Shown: positions 9,473 to 19,769, counted from the stretch's first letter. The stretch: 64,000 nt of DNA from Gambelia wislizenii (GCA_030847615.1 JAUMIR010000014.1:11694501-11758500), one strand, 5' to 3'. Program-made: numbers and translations. The notes: generated by a model not told the origin, from the letters alone.

Positions 9473-9684
9473 CTGGGGAAAGAGAAATTGGAAGAGCGTT
9501 GCTACACCTTGCTAGCTTGGCACCTTTTCCCGAGACCTTTCGATGTGGCAAATCATAGAGACATTCCTGCCACCCAACACGTTGGTTAGGTGGCGGGGGT
9601 CAAGCAAAGGCAGCCATTTTAAACAGCATTAAGACAGTGGCAGCACTGGGGGTGCGGAGAGGCCGAACGGCACCAGGTGACACT

Positions 9685-9900
9685 GTCAAATGCAAAGTGA
9701 TCTTGTAGCCCCTTTTAGGCTGGGAGAAAGAAGTCTGTAGCATCAGCTTTTGTAACACCCTTAAGATTAACAGATGCCTATTTTCGCAGGAGTTTTTGTG
9801 GATATTAGTTCACCTCTTCAGATGCAATACAGAGTGATATGAAACCTTCAAGTTATTAAGCCTATTTATACAGTTGTGGGGGTGGGATAGAAGGCAATGG
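9685..9900 (+). repeat. Unclassified interspersed repeat
   Basis: Shares GATCTTGTAGCacC, GAGAAAGAAGT and TTCATCAGATGCAT-type segments with a second copy at about 10225-10365. The class is unknown. Confidence 0.45.
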
Positions 9901-9955
9901 GATCCAGAAAGATGCAAATTGTGCCCCTCACTTTAAATCTTCAGAGGGCTGTTGT

Positions 9956-10178
9956 GGGTGCATCTACACTGCAGAAATAATGCAGTTTGAGACCACTTTA
10001 AGTGCTGCAGCTCAATCCTATGAAATCCTGGGATTCATAGTTTACAAGGTCTTTATCTTCCTCTGCCAAACAGTGCTTGTGCCTCACAAAACTACAAATC
10101 CCAGGATTCTGTAGGATGGTGCCATGGCAGTTAAAGTGGTGTCAAACTGCATTATTTCTACCATATAAATGCACTCCC
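9956..10178. mobile_element. MITE family A copy
   Basis: Strongly palindromic: TGCAGAAATAATGCAGTTTG at the left and CAAACTGCATTATTTCTACC at the right, with CCTATGAAATCCTGGGATT and AATCCCAGGATTCTGTAGG arms. Confidence 0.85.
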
Positions 10179-10385
10179 AGTCTACCAAAGATGATGCTAT
10201 AAATGTCTTTCTCTCAGTTTGTTTCAAAGGTGCTACAAGATCCTTTCCCACAAACTGTTTGCCTATGCAAAGGGATCTAGCAGCACCTTCGAGATTGAGA
10301 GAAAGAAGTTGGTAGCAAAGGTTTCATTGATTAAAGTCTACTTCATCAGATGCATGTACAGCAGGTGGCATGTGTGACTAGCAAT

Positions 10386-11890
10386 AGAAATGCAGAACTT
10401 GTGGGTATGGTGATGAGGTGACAAGTTCAGTTTTAATGATAGTCAATGGTTGCTGGGGGAGAAAAGCAGGAGGAACGATATTGCCTAAAGCCAAGGTTTG
10501 TAGATAACAATATGAATGCAGGTGTGAATTATTGGGATGTAGTGTGATGCTGGCTGGGAACCAGAAAGGAGATGTGACAAATTGAGCAAGGGAGCCCTCA
10601 TGAGCCTGGGCTGTTATAATATGTGCAGTGTGCCAGGAAGCCATTCTTTGCCTAGTGGTAAGATGTTTGTTGGAAGGTTTTGTTCTCTCCCAGTTCCCTC
10701 ATCTGCTTCTCTCGAACAGTGGGGGGGGGGCGTGATTTTGCCCCACCCCCCCAATAGGTTCAGCACCTTGGCTAGCTCCTTTAAATCGCACACTAAAACT
10801 TGCAGCAGATTCACTATTCCACTGACCCCAAAGCCACCAGCTTCCACTCTTCAGGATGTGACCTTGTGAAGGTGAGGCTGCATGGCAACCCAACCTGGGT
10901 GAAACTGGCCCCTAATTTTGAGCTAGCCAAGGTCCACCTACTCGTCCGCAGTGTAAATTTGGAAATGGAAGAAAAAGGTGATGCTGACATGTTCTGAGGA
11001 TGATGCAGGGCACAGGATTTGGAAACAGACTGGCCTTCTAACCATCCCTTTGCTCCAAGGACAATGGCAGAAAGCCTATGTTCAAAATGCAGCCAAGCTT
11101 GAAAACTACAAATTTGTTCCAAATATACTATTCTGATTTGGGACCATTCTCAGAACAAGTCTACAGAGTCTTGACCATCTCTAAGGCAACCACCTCCAAA
11201 TAATCATGATAAGTGGTCACAGATTCACAGAGACATTAAATTTATTTGGCCACAGTTTTTTCTCCAAATCCTAAACAAGTTTCAAGGGCACTTCTGGGCT
11301 TCTTTCATCCCAGTGGTAAAACCCGTTATGAAAACCTCCCAATGCAACAAACAAGGAAGAGTTCTACAAAGCTCAGCTGATCGTCAATTGATGGCTTCAT
11401 CAGCAATTCCTGGGGGAATACACACAGTTCAAAGGGAAGATTTTTTTTCTTGTAAAGCCATGCATTTCCAGTTCATGGCTGGGTCAAGAAACATCCTTGC
11501 CAGAGAATCCAAAATTCCTAAGAAACAACACTCTCAGCAGGTAGTAGGTGATGCTATAGGACAAATGCTTTAGCTCAGTTCTCTGGAGACATGTGCTCTC
11601 TTGCATCAGTGAAACACACGCCTGCTACACGTGCAGAGAATAGCCTAATGTACAGAAAACTACAACTCCTTCTGATTTCACACTCTCCTGGATGCACCAG
11701 CAAGGATGACAATGTAACAGCACAATCCATGGCAATGCTGTCTTGCACAAACCATCAGTTTCTGCCAGAATTGTATTAAAAGGAGAGTTGTGCCACGGCC
11801 TTGACAGCTATGACTCTTGTCACTGAAGTCCTGAGGCTGAATGTGGCCCTCCTGGACCTTTCATTTTTTCTATTCTGAAAGGCTGAAATG
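10386..11890. other. Intronic sequence, nothing recognised
   Basis: Apart from short homopolymer runs near 10720-10750 I see no exon, RNA gene or nameable repeat. Confidence 0.45.
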
Positions 11891-11924
11891 CTTCTATAGA
11901 GGCTTAATTCCTGGCATAAAGAAC

Positions 11925-12665
11925 TTAATGTTGAGTTTTGATTTTATTGTTTTCAAAACTAGAAGCCAGATTTTGTTTACTTTTAGGATTTCTTCTTTCC
12001 TGTTGAAGTTGTCCAGGTGTTTGTGGATTTCAATAGCTTCTCTGTGCATTCTGACATGATAGTTGTTGGCCTGGTCTAGAATTTCTGTGTTTTCAAATAG
12101 CATTTTGTGTCCAGGTTGGTTCATAACATGTTCTGCTACTGCTGATTTTTCTGGCTGGCCCAGTCTGCAGTGTCTCTCATGTTCCTTGATTTGTGTTTGC
12201 ACACTGCATTTAGTGGTCTCTATGTATACTTGTCCACAGCTGCATGGTATGCGGTAAACTCCTGCAGCTGTGAGAGGGTCTCTTTTGTCTTCGCTGAGTG
12301 TAGTATTTCTTGGATTTTTCTGGTTGGTCTATAGATTGTTTGGAGGTTGTGTTTCCTCATCAGTTGCCCTATTCTGTCTGTGACTCCTTTGATGTATGAT
12401 ACCTTCCCTTTGGGTGGCTGTTTTTCTTCTTCATTCCTGTGTTTTTTTCTGGGTCTGGCTGCTCTTGTGATGTCTGATCTGGAGTAACCATTAGCCTGTA
12501 GGGCCCAGTTTAGGTGCCTCAGTTCGTCCTCCAGGTAGTGGGGTTCGCAGACCCTTTTTGCACGGTCTACTAATGTTTTTATTGTGCTTCTTTTTTGTCC
12601 TGGGTGATGATTGGAGTTCTTGTGTAGGTATCTGTCCGTGGGTGGGTGGGTTTTCTGCATACCTT
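11925..12665 (-). pseudogene. Penelope-like element, RT end and GIY-YIG endonuclease (broken)
   Basis: The minus strand first encodes a basic segment (GYSRSDITRAARPRKKHR, about 12660-12220) like the region after the RT of Penelope-like elements. It then continues in another frame as AGVYRIPCSCGQVYIETT and HERHCRLGQPEKSAVAEH, a GIY-YIG nuclease with the pattern GVY...YIE. The change of frame between the parts shows a frameshift near 12260. The copy is truncated at about 11925, where the start of the pseudo-LTR (AATCAAAACTCAACA) is just visible. A second partial copy is at 35265-35870. Confidence 0.8.
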
Positions 12666-12674
12666 ATGGCCTAA

Positions 12675-13025
12675 TCATTGGAATCAAAACTCAACATTTG
12701 CAAATGAATTCCACCCAGGGACAGGGGGATTTCCAGCAGATAATGGCCCATCAACCAACCATTAACCAAACAGACACTAATCCTCCTTGTATATCTAAAC
12801 CCAGAAACTAACCATTCAAATACACAAATGTACATATACTCCCCAACAGGGGTTCACAGTATATAAACTCCACACACACTCCTACCCAACCATTCTCTGA
12901 AGATGCCAGCCACAGATGCAGGTGAAATGTCAGAAGTAAACTCTTCTAGAACACAGCCTCACAGCCTGAAAAAACCCAAGGAAAATCTATGGATGACGGC
13001 CGTGAAAGCCTTTGACTTCACATAG
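12675..13025 (+). repeat. Penelope-like pseudo-LTR, inverted relative to its neighbour
   Basis: Reads in + orientation AATCAAAACTCAACATTTGC to GAAAGCCTTTGACTTCACAT and matches, in reverse, the tail at 35265-35590. It is head-to-head with the minus-strand body at 11925-12665. It contains a hammerhead-like core at 12892-12936. Confidence 0.75.
12892..12936 (+). ncRNA. Hammerhead-ribozyme-like motif in Penelope pseudo-LTR
   Basis: CTGAAGA (12897-12903) fits the CUGANGA core. GAAATGTC (12924-12931) gives the GAA core, a minimal stem III and the C before the cleavage point. TTCT (12893-12896) and AGAA (12932-12935) close stem I flush with the core. GCC/GGT forms a weak stem II, with an unpaired U at the base. 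Penelope-like elements are known to carry hammerheads. Whether this copy folds or cuts is not known; the GAAATGTC form looks decayed from GAAACGTC. Confidence 0.5.
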
Positions 13026-13457
13026 CACTCTATGAGTTTGGGAAAGCTGATACCTGACACTAATCAAGGTGATGGAGGAGGTGGGCTGTGAAATTTGGAT
13101 ATAGTTCCCTTAAAGTTAGGACTGAACCCCCCTTCCCTGACATCTGTACCACCAGATTAACTGACAAAACATGAGCTTTTTCCTCAGCACTTTTGCTGGC
13201 GCTATTTTGGCTCAGCCATGTAACCAGCAATTTCTCCTCCCTTCTGTCTTGATGCATGAAACACAGCCAACTGATACACAGAAAGAACAGTTATGGTTTA
13301 AGGCTGCATTCATCTCTGTCTGGAGAGAGTTTGCTCACCATCCTTGCTGGGTTCTTGAAGACCATGTGAAAGCAAACTTGAAGGACCACTATCTCAGTAT
13401 CAGGTGGTCAGGATTAAGTTTCAGCCAGAAAAGTTAAGGTTGTGTGTGTGTTTTTAC
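13026..13457. other. Intronic sequence, nothing recognised
   Basis: Lies between the Penelope pseudo-LTR and the C1 exon donor. No further feature seen. Confidence 0.45.
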
Positions 13458-13559
13458 CTTAAAAACATCTTGCATGCTTTGCAATTGGTTGTCTTTTCAA
13501 ATGTGTACATCTGGAAATTATGGTTGTTCGCCATGGCTTTCTCTGGCTTAATGTTGGAC
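13458..13559 (-). CDS. VAV2: VAV2 exon, first half of C1 zinc finger
   Basis: The first base completes Met, then 33 codons run [15 protein letters not shown] to [12 protein letters not shown], plus two bases of arginine. The acceptor is TTCATTAG and the donor GTAAAA. It carries the first zinc ligands of the C1 domain in the order H-x12-C-x2-C (the His of NHNF, the cysteines of NCKACK). Vav C1 domains are atypical: they stabilise DH-PH and do not bind diacylglycerol (family knowledge). Confidence 0.96.
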
Positions 13560-14880
13560 CTAATGAAAAAAGGAAAACACAGACATCTCAAGGAAAAAAA
13601 AACCATACATACACACAGCCATCTTTTTTCAAGACTACATTCAAGTAACATTTCATGTTCCTTTCCATGTTTCCCTGGAGGTTTTTGGGGGCAGTGATTC
13701 AGGCACCTTCTTGACTAGTTATACACTGAGAATTGCTCCATGCTTTCTGCTTCATCTTTGAACATATTCAGACTGGCCAAATACACTGGGAGATCATGGC
13801 TTTTATTCCTGGAATTACTACTTTTGTTTCCAATATCCAGGCAGTGCTCTGGAAATTCCAGGACGTTTCAAGCTTTCCCCTCTCCTTTCCCAAGACTACC
13901 AGCAAAGTGTTGTTGTTTTTCTTTTCATTCTCTTTATCCCTCTCTTCTAAATTTTAAGTTGGATTTGCAGTGCTCTGCATGTTTGTGTGAGTGCATGCAA
14001 TCACATGTGTCCACATGAGTGGAGGGGAGAGGAAAAGAGGATAGAGGAATAGTCCTTCCCTTCCTTACTGTTTTGCAAAACTGCTTTGGCGGAGGGTGGG
14101 GGAGAGGAGAGAGGCAGTGGAAAAAGGAAAACGAGGGGTGGGGAAAACATTGTCACATGCACACGCATGCATGCACACACACACACACACTAGACATTGC
14201 CCTCCAGTGGCCTGACTAGACAGGACATTATGTATGAGAGCTCAGAACAGAGCTCACTTCCTCCTCTTCTTCTTGTGAATGCTGAGGCCTGGTGAAGCAG
14301 TTTCTCCTACAATTGTAAATATTTGTATATATATTGTATATATATAAATTATATATACAAATTATATATTATTGTATATATATTATATATTGCAACTGTT
14401 TGACTTTGAAGATAAAAGTGCCTCCTGCTTATTTAGATGTCAAACACTGTGTGTGTGAGTATTCTTGGGAATGGGTTGCTACTAAGTCTGCTGAGATAGT
14501 TTTTTTGCTTCTCCCTGGGATTGAGTATCCTATCATCCCCTGACAAAGACTTACCATTTCTCTGCCTATCTATACTCATTCTCTCCCTGTATCTCTCTAA
14601 CATGCAGCCAGTCTTCTTCTCCTCTCTCTCCAACATTAGAACACTGAATCAATTATGGACAAAAGTTGTAAGTAAAGCTATTTATACACATTACCCCCCC
14701 ACCAAAAAATAAACCAGATTAGGCTTGTTGCTTTTCTCTTCTGGACCATGTGTGGTGGGAGTGTGGAACTGGTTGGTGTTCAGCTTCTGCCATGCCATTG
14801 AATTACTGTGCTTGGGAGATCTACTACTATTTCTCACATTTCCCAACATATCAACCTCCATCAATGAACCAGGAGAGTCT
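13560..14880. other. Intronic sequence with CA and TA repeats
   Basis: Contains (CA)n near 14168-14190 and an (AT)n-rich stretch at about 14320-14395. No exon or nameable element. Confidence 0.5.
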
Positions 14881-14885
14881 CTCAC

Positions 14886-14995
14886 ATGGCCATTTCAAAC
14901 TGCTCCATCCACTTCCTCTTCATGTCTTCTGTCTTGCAGAAGAACTGGAAGCCTTGCTTGCCTTGGAGGTGAGTGAGGTAGAAGCCATAGGACCA
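14886..14995 (-). CDS. VAV2: VAV2 exon, end of PH domain
   Basis: This exon encodes [36 protein letters not shown] and two bases of a methionine codon. The acceptor is CTTCTGTAG and the donor GTGAGA. It supplies the last PH strands and the C-terminal helix with its invariant tryptophan ([12 protein letters not shown]). Confidence 0.96.
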
Positions 14996-15143
14996 CTACA
15001 GAAGAAACAAGAGAGAGAGGGGCTGATGTTGAAGCAAACCATAAGCATGTCCCCTGTAGCACTGAAGCAGCAACCAAGCAGATCTGGAGAAGATCCATAA
15101 ACTCTGTTAGGATTGCCTAGGGGATTGGAGAATGTCAAGAGAT

Positions 15144-15240
15144 GGGGAAAAGTTACTCTTTTTTTTTTGCTACCAACTGGCCAGGCTGGCTGGGAGTGGG
15201 GGTATTCTGCAATGCTCCCAAACAGTGACTTTTCCCAAAC
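15144..15240. mobile_element. Short palindromic MITE (AAAAGTTAC type)
   Basis: The ends GGGAAAAGTTACTC and GTGACTTTTCCC are inverted, with GCCAGGCTGGC in the centre. Related single ends occur at about 31865 and 34500 (ACTCCCAGAATCCCCAGCCA) and before 58634. Confidence 0.5.
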
Positions 15241-15261
15241 TCTAAGAAATTAGTGAATTAA

Positions 15262-15600
15262 TTAACACTCCATCTTTAAATATCTGAAGGGATGTCATAC
15301 TGAGGATGGAGCAAGCTTGTTTTCTGCTGCCCCAGAGGCTAGGACATGGAGCAATGGGTTCAAACTACAGGAAAAGAGATTCCACCTAAACATTAGGAAG
15401 AACTTCCTGATAGTAAGAGCTGTTTGGAAGTGGAATACACTGCCTCGGAGTGTGGTGAAGTCTCCTTCTTTGGAGGTTTTTAAACAGAGGCTGGATGGCC
15501 ATCAGTGGGGAATGATTTGATTGTGTATTTTCCTGCATGGCAGGGGGCTGGACTGGATGGCCCTTGTGGTCTCTTCCAACTATATGATTCTATGATTCTC
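15262..15600 (+). mobile_element. CR1 LINE 3' end
   Basis: Encodes the CR1 C-terminal text ([31 protein letters not shown]), then the 3' UTR and the ATTCTATG repeats. It is 5' truncated. Confidence 0.9.
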
Positions 15601-16065
15601 CCAATATGGGAAAGCAAAGATTAAAACAAAATAAGCTTGTAATAATAATGATCATAAAAAGCTGAAAAATTAAATTAAATTAAATTGTATCAAAAACAAT
15701 ATGAATTTTAAACAGTTTAGAAGTAGTGAAAACATAATGACACAAATAAAAATACAGCAAACCCCACCCCGCACATACACATTAAAAGACTCTTTGACAG
15801 CAACCAATTAATAGCCAAAGACCTGTCTAATTAGGTCTTTGTCTGCAGGCAGAAGGGAGTGCAAAGAAGAGATGAGCCTAGCCTCCTGTGGAAGGGAGTT
15901 CTACAGACTGGGAGCAGACACCATGAAGGTCCCCTCACATGTTTCCACCATACACGCCTGGGATAATTGTGGGACTGACAGAAAGCCCCTCCTCCAAGGA
16001 TCTTAAAATCTGGGCAGGCCCATGGAAGGAGATGCAGCCATTCAGATCCTCAAAAAGTCAAAAGT
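15601..16065 (+). repeat. Unclassified interspersed repeat
   Basis: Shares the text GGAAGGGAGTTCTACAGACTG..GCAGACACC with related copies at about 18175-18395, 35890-36240 and 43345-43590 (for example GGAGCAGCCACTGAGAAGG). Probably a LINE or DNA-element piece, class not determined. Confidence 0.45.
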
Positions 16066-16323
16066 ACTACAGTGGTACTGATCCAGGTATGCTAACTGAC
16101 CCCTAATCCTGTTTACACAAGCAGGGGATGCTGCCAAAAACTTCCGCCAGGAACCTACACAAGCAGCTCTCTTTGTCTCACAGGGCTATGTGTAAGGATG
16201 GCTATCTGTGTCCATGCATGCAAAGTACTTCCAAAGACTCCACAGTGTTACTCGTAAATACAAGTGCTATGATCAAGGCAGTGCCGCAACATGATAACAT
16301 TTGAGTGCATAGGTATCACTTAC

Positions 16324-16338
16324 CATTTTTCCATGCGA
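16324..16338 (-). CDS. VAV2: VAV2 15-nt microexon in the PH domain (SHGKM)
   Basis: This 15-nt exon encodes Ser-His-Gly-Lys-Met. It has acceptor GCTTCCCAG and a perfect GTAAGT donor, and is phase 0 at both ends. It sits between the exon ending NNKDIKK and the exon starting WSYGFY. I recall KKSHGKMWSYGFY in mammalian VAV2, so content, position and phase all agree. Skipping it would give KKWSYGFY without a frame change. It probably lengthens a PH-domain loop. A skipped form is plausible but cannot be shown from genomic DNA. Confidence 0.9.
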
Positions 16339-16611
16339 CTGGGAAGCATGAGAGATGGCAAGGAGGAGACATAATTGGTTAAGACTGAGTCTCCAAAATC
16401 CAAATTCTAAAGCAAGAGGTTGGCATCTAGGTACTGGCAGCTCACAACACCTTCCCCAACCCACAGTACTCTCAACTCTTGGCCCACCCCAGAAGTAATG
16501 GGTAAATACAGATGACCTAGAGGTGACATACTAGGAAGAATGCAACCCACTTTTACATTTCAGCAGAGAGGAACCAATTTGTTTTCTTGTTGTCTGCTGC
16601 TCCAGAGACTG

Positions 16612-16640
16612 ACTATCTATCTATCTATCTATCTATATTA
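16612..16640 (+). repeat. (CTAT)n microsatellite
   Basis: About six to seven CTAT units, next to a tRNA-derived SINE. Confidence 0.85.
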
Positions 16641-16649
16641 GCTACTTAC

Positions 16650-16886
16650 ACCCTGCTCTTCAGACACAAGGCTATTGTTTTAAGCAATAGCAATTTACAC
16701 ATCTACACTGCATTAAGCAGTTTCCAGTGTAAGTTAGCTAATTGCCCCCACAAGCCAGGTACTCATTTTACCAACCTACGAAAGGATGGAAGGCTGAGTC
16801 AACCTTGGAGCCCTCTGGGATCGAACTCATAACCTTGTGGCTTGCAGTACTGGTATTTAATCACTGCGCCACCAGGGCTCCCCTAG
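16650..16886 (-). mobile_element. tRNA-derived SINE (GGAGCCCTGGTGGCGCAGTG type)
   Basis: In reverse complement it begins GGGAGCCCTGGTGGCGCAGT, with an A-box-like head and a B-box-like GTTCGATCCCAGAG. It continues GGTTGACTCAGCCTTCCATC and TACTGG..TGTGGGGGCAATTAG. Other copies: 39998-40280 and 52660-52955, both +. This is the lizard-type SINE I know from squamate genomes. Confidence 0.85.
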
Positions 16887-16889
16887 AAC

Positions 16890-16985
16890 ATGTACCAACG
16901 GCTTCAAATGATCAGAAAAGAGATTCCAACTAAACATCAGAAAGAACTTCTTGACTGTAAGAACTGTTCAGTGGTGGAGTCCAGG
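16890..16985 (+). mobile_element. CR1 LINE fragment
   Basis: AAAGAGATTCCAACTAAACA and AGAACTTCTTGACTGTAAGA match the CR1 ORF2 end. It is short and diverged. Confidence 0.7.
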
Positions 16986-16989
16986 AACC

Positions 16990-17345
16990 AAACTACCATG
17001 GATATTGGGGGTAACTTGTTTTTTGTATTTTTTATTTAGGGCTTTAAGGCTGCACCCAAATGTTGCAGAAATACTGAAAAACACAGGCAGAAGTGTCCTG
17101 CAGTCAAGTCCTGTACTGGCTCCTCATTGAGAACTTTGGGGACAGTGCCTACGTGTCTGATTCAATATATAATTTGTTGTGTTGTTGTTAAAATTAGACA
17201 TGGAGATTTAAAATGCCATTGTGTTTGCAATATTGTAGTTGGCCCCATAGAACCTCAAAAGAGGTCCACTGGCAAAGAAAATGCCTCTCTGTGGCCTGGG
17301 CTGGAGAAGTCTATCTATCCCAAGGAAAGACCACAACCTATTCAC
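16990..17345. other. Intronic sequence, nothing recognised
   Basis: No repeat recognised before the PH exon. Confidence 0.4.
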
Positions 17346-17478
17346 CTTCTTGATGTCCTTGTTGTTCGTGGGATCATCGGTCATCTTGTAGCAGAGCAGC
17401 TCGATAATGTCCTTCTGCTCATAGTTGTAGCCTTTCCTTTTGCAAACAATCACCACTTTGTCGAATAAAAACAAATAC
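17346..17478 (-). CDS. VAV2: VAV2 exon, PH domain
   Basis: The first base completes arginine, then 44 codons follow: [34 protein letters not shown] and [10 protein letters not shown]. The acceptor is TTTGGCAG and the donor [23 protein letters not shown] is the strand pair typical of PH domains fused to DH domains. The exon ends in phase 0 before the SHGKM microexon. Confidence 0.97.
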
Positions 17479-17904
17479 CTGCCAAAAAAGAAAAGTTAAA
17501 AGAAACACAAATTCACACAGAATTCTAGCAGCTGAAGAGTCATTTTCAGCACTCACAGCATATTCAGTTCCCAGGATTCTTTGCAGGAAGCCATGATCAT
17601 GAAACTGGTATAAAATTGACAGAAATCAGAATGTTTCTTTAAGAAGGAAGGGAAGCAGAGGAGGACACAGAATAATATTCCATTACTTTATTTTAGTTCA
17701 GGACTGGGAAATGTCTTTCATCCCGAAGGCCAAATTCAATTTCTGGGAAGTTCCTGGGGGCCATGTGGATGGAGTCAAAGGCAAAAGGGTTGGAGCGAAA
17801 AGGGGTGGTGCTTAAAGTTCTTCCTGCTAACAATGTTTTGAAATGGGCTGGGGAAACCTGTACTAAAGCTGGGAAACCATCCCATCTATCCATCCATCCA
17901 CCCG

Positions 17905-18155
17905 TCTGTCTATGAGAGCCAGCATGGGGTAGCGATTTGAGCACTCGATGCTGGAGATCAGGGTTTGAATCCCTACTTGGCCATGGAAACCCACTGGATA
18001 ACCTTGGGCAAATCACATTCTCTCAGCCTCAGAGGAAGGCAAAGGCAACCCCCCTTGAACAAATATTATCAAGAAAACCTTGTGACAGGTTCACCTTAGG
18101 GCTGCCATAATTTGGAAATTACTTGAAGGCACACAACAACAATAATTTATCCCTC
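17905..18155 (+). mobile_element. tRNA-derived MIR-like SINE
   Basis: Head AGAGCCAGCATGGGGTAGCG, B-box-like GGTTTGAATCCC, core CCTTGGGCAAATCACA, tail GGCACACAACAACAA. A (CCAT)n run precedes it. Confidence 0.85.
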
Positions 18156-18174
18156 CATCCATCTGTATTTGTGT

Positions 18175-18395
18175 CCCACTTCATATTGTAAGATCTTGAA
18201 TAATTTTAAAAGGTGGCATAAAAACAATATAAACCCATCTATCTGTACATACTGTATTTGGTCATGTCAGTAGACCCCAAAGGTTTTTGCAAGAAGGTAA
18301 GTTTTCACTCAGTGTTGAAAGAGACTTAAGTTGGCACCAATCAGAGCTCCAAGAGGAGGGCATTCCACAACCAAGGTGCCAGGGTTGATGGTGTC
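18175..18395 (+). repeat. Unclassified interspersed repeat
   Basis: GGAGGGCATTCCACAACCAAGG and AAGGTGGCATAAAAACAATA are shared in type with the repeat at 15601-16065. Confidence 0.4.
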
Positions 18396-18540
18396 ATGGG
18401 GCATGGTTATCCAGGTAAACCCAAAGGACTGGGCTGGGAGCCCAGAAAGGACAGATTCAGCCCCAGAGCCTGAGGTTACCCACCACTGGACTTATTAATG
18501 TTGTAAACCACCAATAATGTGGATAATAGAGGTTCAAATA

Positions 18541-18770
18541 TGCTAAAGGCCACAGATCCCATCTGATCTTGGAACCTAAGCAGGGTCCGCCCTGGTTAGT
18601 ACATGGATGGGAGACCGCCAACAAATACCTTGTGCTATAGGCTATATTTCAGAGGAAAGAACTGGCAAAAGCACCTCTGAGGATTCCTTGCCTAAGAAAA
18701 TCCTATGAAATGCATGGGCTGCCATTAAGTCAACAGGCGACGTGAAAGCACATACACACACAGTGTGGAT
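18541..18770 (+). mobile_element. 5S rRNA-derived SINE (best copy)
   Basis: Positions about 18550-18645 follow 5S rRNA closely: ATCTGATCTTGGAACCTAAG, CCTGGTTAGTACATGGATGG, GAGACCGCC and TGTGCTATAGGCT. A non-5S body follows (CACCTCTGAGGATTCCTTGC, ATGAAATGCATGGG) and then a (CA)n-type end. The 5S gene's internal promoter would serve transcription. It is not a functional 5S gene because its first third is missing or divergent. Confidence 0.85.
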
Positions 18771-18829
18771 AATGTTTGGTCTCTCTGAAGTCAGCTTTTT
18801 ACTCCTTGCTGTTTTGCTTCCTCACTCAC

Positions 18830-18915
18830 CTATCCTGCTTCGTGTGGTTTACTATCGACCGAACCTTCAGTTCACCATCAATCTTTGGCCTCCCATATTC
18901 TTCTAGTTTCACTGG
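18830..18915 (-). CDS. VAV2: VAV2 exon, start of PH domain
   Basis: This exon encodes [18 protein letters not shown] then [10 protein letters not shown] plus two bases of an arginine codon. The acceptor is TCCTTCAG and the donor GTGAGT. It covers the first PH strands (DGELKV). The first residue is proline, where I recall glutamine in mammals; this is a small difference next to the splice junction. Confidence 0.96.
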
Positions 18916-19214
18916 CTGAAGGATAAGGCAGGGAAGTGTTAAAACAGGCTAATGGAAGTTATGTATAAGGAAAGGAAAGGGGATGGAGTTACATATGCCA
19001 AACACATGAAATTGGCCACTAAGCACCCAAATGCTCCTCTCTAATATATCCCACAGTCCGCACCTTTGAAAGGCTATGTCCCTGTTCCCCATCTCCACTC
19101 ACGACGCCTCCCACCCCCCCAGTAAGGTGCTCCTAATTCTATGGCTAGACGATAGCTGCAACACGTTTTTGCAAAGAGAAGGAAGAATGCATCAAGAGGG
19201 TTTGGGGCCCTTAC

Positions 19215-19301
19215 CAAGTTTTCTATAGAACTCTGAAATTCACTTATTTTCTTTAACGTCTCTTTGTCCCGCTTGACCTCATTTATGTACATGGCCAAGT
19301 C
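19215..19301 (-). CDS. VAV2: VAV2 exon, DH-PH linker helix
   Basis: This exon encodes 29 codons, [18 protein letters not shown] then [11 protein letters not shown], phase 0 at both ends. The acceptor is TTTTTCAG and the donor GTAAGG. It is the C-terminal DH helix (the N-E-x-K-R signature) running into the PH domain. Conservation with remembered mammalian VAV2 is near complete. Confidence 0.97.
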
Positions 19302-19342
19302 CTGAAAAACAGATTAAAAAGCCAGATTAAAACATTCCTAGT

Positions 19343-19750
19343 CGGTAGCATAGCTTAGTGGTTTGAGCGTTGGGTTTGAATCCCTGCTTGGCCGTGGAAA
19401 CCCACTGGGTACCCTTGGGCAAGTCACACTCTCTCAGCCTCAGAGGAAGGCAACAACAAACCCCCTCTGAACAAATCTTCCCAGGAAAATTCCCTTGATA
19501 GGTTTGTCTTAGGTTCAATAACATTTAACAACCTTTTTAGAGTGTATGTTTTTAATATGTTTAATCATTTAGTTTGTTTTAATGCTGACTTTGGATGTTT
19601 TTCATTGTAATCTTTTTACTGTGTAAGCTGCCTTGAGTTCCAGTCTTGGGGAAAAGGTGAGAGATAAATAAAGATGATGATGATCATCATCATAGCAATA
19701 ATGCTTCTGTAAGTTGGAAATGACTTGAAAGCACATAGCAACAACAGCAA
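19343..19750 (+). mobile_element. MIR-like SINE interrupted by another repeat tail
   Basis: The SINE runs from about 19343 to 19512 and resumes at about 19695 (GTAAGTTGGAAATGACTTGAAAG) to 19750. About 180 bp between them carry a TGCCTTGAGTTCC / GAGATAAATAAAGATGATGA tail, a later insertion. Confidence 0.75.
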
Positions 19751-19769
19751 GCCTTTCAGGAAGAGATAG

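Noticed and set aside
9334..9558. A + strand protein over the C1 exon
   Set aside because: It is the shadow of the minus-strand exon 9384-9472, which has zinc ligands and splice sites.
14320..14395. (TA)n-rich stretch as a promoter or origin
   Set aside because: Simple AT repeat in an intron with no supporting motif.
18550..18645. 5S rRNA gene
   Set aside because: Only about two thirds of 5S is present, with changes, and it is joined to the same body as other copies, so it is a SINE head.
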